Shown here: positions 1 to 5,093 of the stretch, one piece after another
Layout of the letters: each line of letters begins with the position of its first letter
Position numbering within the stretch: position 1 is the stretch's first letter
Source: an uncultured Clostridia bacterium
GTDB taxonomy: Bacteria > Bacillota > Clostridia > Oscillospirales > Acutalibacteraceae
DNA length: 5,093 bases
Reading direction: 5' to 3'
Assembly: GCA_937916195.1 (NCBI GenBank)
Contig: CALFTO010000016.1
Span: 1 to 5,093 of the forward strand
The notes under the pieces: model-generated
What the model was told of the DNA's origin: nothing
What the model saw: the letters and a program-made list of their open reading frames with translations, nothing else
Database searches by the model: none
Made by a program: the position numbers and the translations under genes

Positions 1-330
1 ACTCGCAAAAGAAGAAATAAAGTATTAAAGCTCGCTAAGGGCTACTATGGCTCAAAGAGCAAGCTTTTCAGAACTGCTAAACAGGCTGTTATGAAGAGCG
101 GCAACTATGCTTATATCGGCAGAAAGCAGAAGAAGAGAGATTTCAGAAAGCTCTGGATTACAAGAATTTCAGCAGCTTGCAAGATGAACGGTATGAACTA
201 CTCAACATTCATCAACGGTCTTAAAAAGGCTGGTATTGACCTTAACAGAAAGATGCTCTCAGAGATTGCTATTGCTGACCCAGCAGCATTCACAGCTCTT
301 ACAGAAAAAGCAAAAGAAGCTCTCAAATAA
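1..330 (+). CDS. rplT: 50S ribosomal protein L20, 3' part (N-terminus outside window)
   Basis: L20 is an early-assembly protein of the large ribosomal subunit that binds 23S rRNA. The reading frame is open from base 1 and gives 109 residues before TAA at 328-330. The family is usually 117-119 residues, so only about the first 8-10 residues are missing to the left. The visible part starts TRKRRNKVLKLAKGYYG, the basic N-terminal extension that threads into rRNA, followed by SKLFRTAKQAV and the hallmark YIGRKQKKRDFRKLWI segment, then the globular C-terminal domain (NGLKKAGIDLNRKMLSEIA). The ATG at 91 is an internal methionine (visible residue 31), not the start. The gene normally ends an infC-rpmI-rplT operon, whose other members would lie upstream. 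In Firmicutes that operon is often autoregulated by L20 through a leader that would be outside this window. Identification is near certain from conserved sequence. Confidence 0.98.
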   Translation, partial: TRKRRNKVLKLAKGYYGSKSKLFRTAKQAVMKSGNYAYIGRKQKKRDFRKLWITRISAACKMNGMNYSTFINGLKKAGIDLNRKMLSEIAIADPAAFTALTEKAKEALK

Positions 331-336
331 TTAACT

Positions 337-379
337 AACCACGCCGAGAAAACCTCTCGCGCGTGGTTTTCCATTTTTT
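337..379 (+). terminator. Intrinsic (rho-independent) terminator after rplT
   Basis: An eight-pair perfect arm, AACCACGC (337-344) with GCGTGGTT (361-368), continues past a single bulged C at 360 into four more pairs, CGAG (345-348) with CTCG (356-359). This leaves a seven-base loop, AAAACCT. The stem is followed by a T-rich tail, TTCCATTTTTT (369-379). The stop codon of rplT lies six bases upstream, so this most likely ends the ribosomal protein transcript. The T tract is interrupted by CCA, so some read-through into the next gene is plausible; that is inference. Confidence 0.9.
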
Positions 380-384
380 AAATT

Positions 385-1167
385 ATGTCAGATTTTGTTA
401 TTACCGCAAAAAACAACCCGAAAATTAAAGATGTAAAGGCAATTTTAACCTCATCAAAAGAGCGTAAAAATCAAGGGCTTTTTGTACTTGAGGGTGTGCG
501 ACTCTGCCTTGATGCCGCTAAAAGCGGGTGCGAAATTATGTCAGTTTTCTGCACTGAAAATTGCGCATTTAAATATGCCGAAGAGATAAACGAACTGCGT
601 AAAAGTTCAAAAGACTTTTATACGGTTAGTGCAGATGTGCTCAAAAGCATCAGCGACACAGTAACTCCGCAGGGTGTGGTGTGCACAGTTAAAATGCGTG
701 AAAACGGTTTTGAATATACAAAGGGCAAGAAATATGTAGCCCTTGATACAATTCAAAATCCCGACAATTTAGGTGCAATTTCACGTACTGCCGAGGCATT
801 GGGAATTGACGGACTTGTAATTTTCGGCGGTTGCGATATTTACAACCCCAAGGCACAAAGAGCTTCTATGGGCTCACTTTTGCGACTTCCCGTAAAGCTT
901 TGTGAAAGCCTTGAAAGTGAACTCGAAATCTGCGAAAAAAAGGGAATTTTGACCTATGCCACCGTGCCTGACAGAGATGCAAAAGACATCACAAAAGTTG
1001 ATTTTTCAAAGGGTGCGATTTGTGTAATCGGTAACGAGGGCAACGGCGTGTCACAAGAAATTATAGACTTATGTGACGAAAAAATTACCATAAAAATGTC
1101 GGGCAGAGCAGAATCTTTAAATGCAGCGGCTGCGGCGTCAATAACTATGTGGGAATTGGTAAAATGA
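385..1167 (+). CDS. SpoU/TrmH-family RNA 2'-O-methyltransferase (YsgA-like)
   Basis: A SPOUT-class enzyme of 260 residues that should transfer a methyl group from S-adenosylmethionine to a ribose 2'-OH in rRNA or tRNA. The N-terminal part (about 5-105) resembles the SpoU substrate-binding domain, including GLFVLEGVRL (31-40). The catalytic domain (about 115-257) carries all three SpoU motifs: motif 1 NPDNLGAISR (125-134, with the catalytic-type Arg134), motif 2 VIGNEGNGVS (214-223), and motif 3 KMSGRAESLNAAAAAS (237-252), which form the knotted SAM pocket. The start at 385 is fixed by an in-frame TAA at 379-381 and by the typical N-terminus KNNPKIKDVK, yet no Shine-Dalgarno is visible. The last four bases overlap dprA. 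Position next to rplT recalls Bacillus ysgA (RlmP, reported to make Gm2553 in 23S rRNA). Equivalence is plausible but unproven; RlmB or TrmH-like specificity remains possible, so I give no symbol. Confidence 0.92.
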   Translation: MSDFVITAKNNPKIKDVKAILTSSKERKNQGLFVLEGVRLCLDAAKSGCEIMSVFCTENCAFKYAEEINELRKSSKDFYTVSADVLKSISDTVTPQGVVCTVKMRENGFEYTKGKKYVALDTIQNPDNLGAISRTAEALGIDGLVIFGGCDIYNPKAQRASMGSLLRLPVKLCESLESELEICEKKGILTYATVPDRDAKDITKVDFSKGAICVIGNEGNGVSQEIIDLCDEKITIKMSGRAESLNAAAAASITMWELVK

Positions 1168-2387
1168 ACTACGATTTATATTGGGTGTGGTTGAGCATTG
1201 GTTTGGGCGCAGGGGCGTCGTGCCTTGATTTAGTTTCATATTATGAGTGGAATCCTTATGAGATTTACGGCGCAACACTTCGTGAGTTGTTTCAACTCAA
1301 TGTGGTGGGTCGTCGTCAACTTGAAAGGCTTAAAAGCTTTCCCATCGAAAAGGCGGAAGAGATTTTAAACGTTTCAAGAGAAAAGGGTTGGAAAATTCTT
1401 ACCCCGTCAAGTAAAGATTACCCTCAAAAGCTAATTACCTTGCAGGATTTACCACTCGCGTTATACGTTGATGGTGACGAAACCTGCTTTAACAGTGAGC
1501 TTTCGGTGTCTGTCGTAGGCGCAAGAAAGGCTTCGGATTACGGCAGAGCAGTGGCTCGCGCACTGTCGTCTGCAATGGCAAGCATCGGTTTTACAGTTGT
1601 TTCGGGCGGTGCATTGGGAATTGACAGCGAGGCTCACCGCGGAGCGCTTGAAGAAAACGGTAAAACAATTTGCGTATTGGGCTGTGGCTTGGGCACGAAT
1701 TATCTTATGGAAAATGAGCCACTGCGACGTGAAATCGCACAGAATGGTGCAGTAGTTACCGAATACCCACCTTTTACCCCTGCAAGCAAAATTTCATTCC
1801 CGCAACGCAACCGAATTATATCGGGCTTAACCTTGGGAACGATAGTTGTTGAGGCAGGTGAGCGAAGTGGCTCACTTATAACTGCTCGACTGGCTTCCGA
1901 GCAGGGCAGAGATGTTTTTGCAGTTCCCGGTGATTTGGTAAGCTCGTCATTTTTGGGCACAAATAATCTTATCCGCAACGGTGCGCGTGCAGTATTTTCG
2001 CCAAATGATATTTTAGAGGAATATTGCTATAAGTTTTTTGATAAAATCAATAATGAAAACCGCTTTCCCGATGATGAGATTATCCGTCGAGCACAAAAGT
2101 ATCTCACAACTGAGGGCTTTTGTAACGAGGGCAAGGAAAAACCAAAATCTGCATCGCAAAAAACGAATGAAAAGGTTGCTCCGCCTGTTGTTAAAAAGCA
2201 GGCTCCCGAATATCTCACAAACGAGGCAAAAACGGTGTACACTTTTTTAGGTGCAGAGCCTTTGCACGTTGATGAAATTGCATTAAAGTGCAAGCTTAAT
2301 ACAGAAAAAACTCTTTCCGCTTTGACCGAGCTTGAAATTTACGGTCTCGCGTCGCAAATCAGCGGAAGAAGATATAGAATAAACTAA
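1164..2387 (+). CDS. dprA: DNA-processing protein DprA (Smf)
   Basis: DprA binds incoming single-stranded DNA in the cytoplasm and loads RecA during natural transformation; it is also widespread in bacteria not known to be competent. From the ATG at 1164 the protein has 407 residues. An N-terminal helical SAM/HhH-like region (about 1-75) precedes the Rossmann-like DprA core (about 80-290), with VVGARKASDYG (117-127), SGGALGIDSEAH (147-158), FPQRNRIISGL (212-222), VEAGERSGSLITA (229-241), VPGD (254-257) and GTNNLI (265-270). A Lys-rich, probably flexible linker (about 320-350) leads to a C-terminal winged-helix domain (about 353-407). Some members lack that domain. I prefer ATG 1164 because it makes an ATGA overlap with the preceding stop, the protein then begins MNYDLYWVWLS as relatives do, and a weak GGGA (1151-1154) lies nine bases upstream. 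A GTG at 1149 would add five residues but has no ribosome binding site. The gene is intact. Confidence 0.96.
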   Translation: MNYDLYWVWLSIGLGAGASCLDLVSYYEWNPYEIYGATLRELFQLNVVGRRQLERLKSFPIEKAEEILNVSREKGWKILTPSSKDYPQKLITLQDLPLALYVDGDETCFNSELSVSVVGARKASDYGRAVARALSSAMASIGFTVVSGGALGIDSEAHRGALEENGKTICVLGCGLGTNYLMENEPLRREIAQNGAVVTEYPPFTPASKISFPQRNRIISGLTLGTIVVEAGERSGSLITARLASEQGRDVFAVPGDLVSSSFLGTNNLIRNGARAVFSPNDILEEYCYKFFDKINNENRFPDDEIIRRAQKYLTTEGFCNEGKEKPKSASQKTNEKVAPPVVKKQAPEYLTNEAKTVYTFLGAEPLHVDEIALKCKLNTEKTLSALTELEIYGLASQISGRRYRIN

Positions 2388-2419
2388 ATTAGATTTTTAA
2401 CATTTTAGGATGATGATAT
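2388..2419 (+). promoter_or_regulatory. dprA-topA gap with the topA ribosome binding site
   Basis: This 32-base AT-rich spacer is the only untranslated gap between the methyltransferase gene and trmFO. AGGA at 2407-2410 sits nine bases before the topA ATG and is the clearest Shine-Dalgarno sequence in the window, fixing the topA start at 2420. There is no hairpin or T tract that would act as a terminator, so transcription probably continues from dprA. A separate topA promoter cannot be excluded, but I see no convincing -35/-10 pair. Confidence 0.65.
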
Positions 2420-4543
2420 ATGTCAAAACTTGTTATTGTTGAGTCTCCCTCAAAAGCAAAAAGCATACAAAAATATCTTGGAAAAGACTATAATGTTGTT
2501 TCCTCAAAGGGTCATGTTCGTGATTTGCCCGCCGCAAAGCTCAGCGTTGATGTAAAGCACGATTTCGCACCCAAGTATGCAGTTATCAAGGGTAAAGAAA
2601 AGCTTGTTAAAGAGTTGAAAGCGCTTGCAGACAATTCTGACGGCGTTATTCTTGCAGCCGACCCTGACCGCGAGGGTGAAGCGATTTCATGGCACTTGGC
2701 AACTCTTTTAGAGTTGGATTTGAACGAGTGCAACCGCGTAAAATTCAACGAAATCAATAAAAACAGCGTTACAAAGGGCATTGAAAAGCCCGAAAAAATA
2801 GATTTGGATTTAGTAAATGCACAGCAGGCTCGCCGAATTCTCGACAGACTTGTGGGTTACACATTAAGTCCGTTTATCTCACAGAAAATCCGTCGCGGAC
2901 TTTCTGCGGGACGAGTTCAGTCAGTGGCTGTTCGCCTTGTTGTTGACCGTGAAAACGAAATCCGCGCATTCGTGCCCGAAGAGTATTGGACACTTGATGC
3001 AAAAATGCTTGCTCCCTCATCAAAAAGAGCATTTTCGGCTCAGTTCTCAGGTGACGAAACAGGCAAGGTGAAAATCACAAACAAAGAGCAGAGCGACATG
3101 TATTTAGCTCGTCTTGAGGGCGCAGAATACACAGCGGTTTCCGTTAAAAAGGGAATTCGCCGTCGTCAGCCCGCACCACCCTTTACAACCTCAACAATGC
3201 AGCAGGAGGCTTCTCGTAAGCTCAATTTTCAGGCTCGCAGAACAATGAAGGTTGCACAGGAATTATATGAGGGTGTTGAAATTCAAGGTGTTGGCTCTGT
3301 TGGTTTGATTACTTATATGAGAACGGACTCTCTTCGTATTTCAGAAGAAGCAAGAGCAGCGGGCAATGAGTACATCCGCAATACATTCGGTGCAGAGTAT
3401 CTTCCCGAAAAGCCACGTTATTATAAAACCCGTGCAAATGCGCAGGACGGTCACGAGGCTATTCGTCCTACAATGATGGATTTAACTCCCGAAAGAGTTA
3501 AGGCAAGCCTTACTGCCGAGCAGTATAAGTTATATAATCTTATCTGGAAGCGCTTTATGGCATCGCTTATGGCAAACTGTGTTCAGGACACCGTTAAGGC
3601 AGAAATTCAGGGTGCAAACGAGCAGGATAAGGCACAGAATAAATTTATCACTTTCGCTGCAAGCGGATATTCAGTTCGTTTTGACGGCTATACACGCCTT
3701 TATGAAAGCGGAACTGACGAGGATGAAGAGGAAGAAGGCAAGCTCCCAAAAATAAACGAGGGCGATGCTATCAAGATGAAAGAGCTTGTGGGTAATCAGC
3801 ATTTCACACAGCCCCCCGCAAGATATACCGAAGCATCACTTATCAAGGCACTTGAAGAAACCGGTGTTGGTCGTCCCTCAACCTACGCTTCAATTATTTC
3901 TACAATCACACAAAGAGAATATGTAATCCGCGAGCAGAAGCAGTTGAAATCAACTGAGCTTGGCGAGGCGATTACTGCTCTTCTTAAAGATAAATTTCCG
4001 AAAATTGTTAATGTAAAGTTTACTGCGGGTATGGAATCTCAGCTTGACGAGGTTGAAAGCGGTGAAACAGATTACATTAAAATGCTTCACGAATTCTATG
4101 ACGATTTCATTGCAACCGTTGACAAGGCAAAGACAGAAATGCAGGGTCAAAAAATCAAGCTTAAAGAGGACGAAACCGACGTAATTTGCGACAAGTGTGG
4201 TCGCAATATGGTTATTAAATCAGGTCGTTTCGGTAAATTCCTTGCTTGTCCCGGTTATCCTGAATGTAAAAATACAAAGCCATTGGTTGTTGAAACAAAG
4301 GCAACCTGTCCCGTTTGCGGCGGTAAGGTAATCGAGAAAAAGTCAAAACGCGGCTATGCTTTCTACGGTTGCGGCAATTACCCCGAATGTAACTTTATGA
4401 CTTGGGATAAGCCTACCGACGACCTCTGCCCAAAGTGTGGAAAATCACTTTTCAAGCGCAAGGGCGGAATTGTGGCTTGCTTAAACGAGGGCTGTGGCTT
4501 TGAGAAAAAAGCAGAGCGCAAGAGAAAGGCAAAAGAAGAATAA
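2420..4543 (+). CDS. topA: DNA topoisomerase I (type IA), three zinc fingers
   Basis: TopA relaxes negative supercoils by cutting and passing one DNA strand, balancing gyrase. The 707-residue protein has a usual length for Firmicutes. The TOPRIM domain (about 1-115) has the metal-binding and catalytic acids Glu8 (IVESPSKAKSI) and Asp81, Asp83, Glu85 (DPDREGEAISWH). The type IA core (about 130-570) contains RRGLSAGRVQSVAVRLV (158-174), the active-site segment GLITYMRTDSLRIS (295-308) with nucleophile Tyr299, and GHEAIRPT (344-351), VGRPSTYA (483-490) and FTAGMESQLD (534-543). An acidic patch, DEDEEEE, lies at 433-439. The C-terminus has three complete Cys4 zinc ribbons: Cys590/593/610/616, Cys630/633/651/657 and Cys670/673/687/692, then a Lys/Arg-rich tail. 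These fingers bind single-stranded DNA and, in E. coli, RNA polymerase. The start has a clear AGGA nine bases upstream. The stop shares one base with trmFO. No key residue is missing. Confidence 0.98.
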   Translation: MSKLVIVESPSKAKSIQKYLGKDYNVVSSKGHVRDLPAAKLSVDVKHDFAPKYAVIKGKEKLVKELKALADNSDGVILAADPDREGEAISWHLATLLELDLNECNRVKFNEINKNSVTKGIEKPEKIDLDLVNAQQARRILDRLVGYTLSPFISQKIRRGLSAGRVQSVAVRLVVDRENEIRAFVPEEYWTLDAKMLAPSSKRAFSAQFSGDETGKVKITNKEQSDMYLARLEGAEYTAVSVKKGIRRRQPAPPFTTSTMQQEASRKLNFQARRTMKVAQELYEGVEIQGVGSVGLITYMRTDSLRISEEARAAGNEYIRNTFGAEYLPEKPRYYKTRANAQDGHEAIRPTMMDLTPERVKASLTAEQYKLYNLIWKRFMASLMANCVQDTVKAEIQGANEQDKAQNKFITFAASGYSVRFDGYTRLYESGTDEDEEEEGKLPKINEGDAIKMKELVGNQHFTQPPARYTEASLIKALEETGVGRPSTYASIISTITQREYVIREQKQLKSTELGEAITALLKDKFPKIVNVKFTAGMESQLDEVESGETDYIKMLHEFYDDFIATVDKAKTEMQGQKIKLKEDETDVICDKCGRNMVIKSGRFGKFLACPGYPECKNTKPLVVETKATCPVCGGKVIEKKSKRGYAFYGCGNYPECNFMTWDKPTDDLCPKCGKSLFKRKGGIVACLNEGCGFEKKAERKRKAKEE

Positions 4544-5093
4544 TGAAAGTTGCTGTTATTGGTGGCGGTCTTGCGGGTGTTGAGTGTGCAAAGGCACTTT
4601 CACGACAGGGCATAAAGGTTGATTTGTATGAAATGAAGCCTTTGAAAAAATCCCCTGCCCATAAGCTCCCGACTCTTGCCGAGTTGGTGTGCTCAAACTC
4701 CTTAAAGGCAGAAAGGCTTAATTCTGCCGCAGGACTTTTAAAGCACGAAATGGCATACCTTAACTCAATATGCGTTGAAACTGCATATGAGTGCAAGGTC
4801 GAGGCAGGCGGAGCATTGGCAGTTGACCGTCACGAATTCTCAAGAATTATTACCGAAAAAATCAGAAACGATGAAAATATAAATATTATCGAAAAAGAAG
4901 TTACCGAAATTCCCAAGGGCTATGACGGTGTTGTAATCTGTGCAGGACCTTTGGCGAGCGAGGGACTTTCTGAAACTATCCGTAAAATGTGCGGTGACGG
5001 ACTTTCGTTTTACGATGCGGCGGCGCCCATTGTGAGTGCTGACAGCATTGATATGGAATGTGCGTTCACACAGTCACGTTATGACCGTGGTGG
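4543..5093 (+). CDS. trmFO: tRNA m5U54 methyltransferase TrmFO, 5' part (C-terminus outside window)
   Basis: TrmFO (formerly Gid) is a FAD enzyme that methylates uridine 54 in the tRNA T-loop, taking the carbon from methylenetetrahydrofolate and reducing it with NAD(P)H. The visible 183 residues are a bit over 40% of the usual roughly 435. They open with the dinucleotide-binding fold VAVIGGGLAGVECA (3-16) and an acidic residue ending the second strand (DLYEMKP, 27-33), which bind FAD. Next come the family signature ELVCSNSLKA (47-56), whose Cys50 matches the functionally studied Cys53 of the Bacillus enzyme, then GGALAVDRHEFS (89-100), CAGPLAS (133-139), FYDAAAPIV (156-164) and SRYDRG (178-183). 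These distinguish it from GidA/MnmG, its larger relative. The ATG overlaps the topA stop by one base (TAATG), with only weak purine-rich sequence (AGAAG, 4534-4538; AAAGG, 4525-4529) upstream, so translation probably depends on reinitiation after topA. The gene runs off the right edge with no sign of damage. Confidence 0.97.
   Translation, partial: MKVAVIGGGLAGVECAKALSRQGIKVDLYEMKPLKKSPAHKLPTLAELVCSNSLKAERLNSAAGLLKHEMAYLNSICVETAYECKVEAGGALAVDRHEFSRIITEKIRNDENINIIEKEVTEIPKGYDGVVICAGPLASEGLSETIRKMCGDGLSFYDAAAPIVSADSIDMECAFTQSRYDRG

Noticed and set aside
236..265. TTGACC in the 3' part of rplT as a possible -35 element for the methyltransferase gene
   Set aside because: No -10-like hexamer follows at 16-18 bases, and the site would lie upstream of the terminator.
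1700..2293. Antisense open frames (1700-1978 and 2027-2293) and a + strand frame (2038-2250) inside dprA
   Set aside because: All overlap the intact dprA frame, which has conserved motifs throughout. Their translations are low-complexity and lack any recognisable motif.
2352..2380. Possible promoter for topA with a -10-like TAGAAT at 2375-2380
   Set aside because: The hexamer 17 bases upstream (TCGCAA, 2352-2357) matches TTGACA at only about half its positions, and the site lies within the end of dprA coding sequence. Too weak to annotate.
2512..2781. Antisense open frame opposite the topA TOPRIM region
   Set aside because: It covers the highly conserved TOPRIM coding sequence and has no independent support.
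3950..4150. Antisense open frame opposite the 3' half of topA
   Set aside because: Short, without a recognisable product, and fully opposite conserved topoisomerase sequence.
4452..4796. Antisense open frame of 114 codons across the topA/trmFO junction
   Set aside because: It lies wholly opposite two strongly conserved genes, its translation resembles no family I know, and no ribosome binding site or promoter supports it. It is a shadow of codon bias.
1..5093. Search for a novel system: mobile elements, CRISPR, RNA genes, riboswitches, long repeats, toxin-antitoxin or defence genes
   Set aside because: Nearly every base is accounted for by five well-known housekeeping genes. The gaps (54 and 32 bases) hold only a terminator and a ribosome binding site, and I saw no long direct or inverted repeats by eye.

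Overview
The window is an ordinary stretch of a bacterial chromosome, all coded on the + strand and densely packed. Five genes are readable: the 3' part of rplT (50S ribosomal protein L20), a SpoU/TrmH-family RNA 2'-O-methyltransferase, dprA (DNA-processing protein A), topA (DNA topoisomerase I) and the 5' part of trmFO (folate-dependent tRNA m5U54 methyltransferase). The order dprA-topA-trmFO is classic for Firmicutes, and trmFO itself is largely restricted to Firmicutes and some other lineages. The moderately AT-rich sequence and protein style suggest a clostridial genome, perhaps an Oscillospiraceae/Ruminococcaceae-like gut bacterium. That lineage guess is inference from memory of the families; no search was run.

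Layout. Positions 1-330 hold the end of rplT, which normally closes an infC-rpmI-rplT operon. A hairpin with a T-rich tail (337-379) looks like its intrinsic terminator. The methyltransferase gene (385-1167) begins six bases after the T tract, with no recognisable Shine-Dalgarno sequence. It overlaps dprA by the four bases ATGA (1164-1167). After dprA (ends 2387) comes a 32-base AT-rich gap carrying a good ribosome binding site, then topA (2420-4543). The topA stop overlaps the trmFO start by one base (TAATG), and trmFO runs off the right edge. There is no gene-free stretch longer than about 55 bases.

How the genes fit together. The window joins two conserved housekeeping blocks: a ribosomal protein operon and a nucleic-acid maintenance/modification cluster. 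The methyltransferase, dprA, topA and trmFO are probably co-transcribed, given their overlaps and the absence of any internal terminator. Their products act on rRNA or tRNA (methyltransferase, TrmFO), incoming single-stranded DNA (DprA) and chromosomal supercoiling (TopA); they do not form one pathway.

I found no mobile element, CRISPR array, RNA gene, riboswitch or unknown system. All catalytic motifs I looked for are present and no gene looks broken. The most notable local feature is the tight terminator/start arrangement at 337-385.
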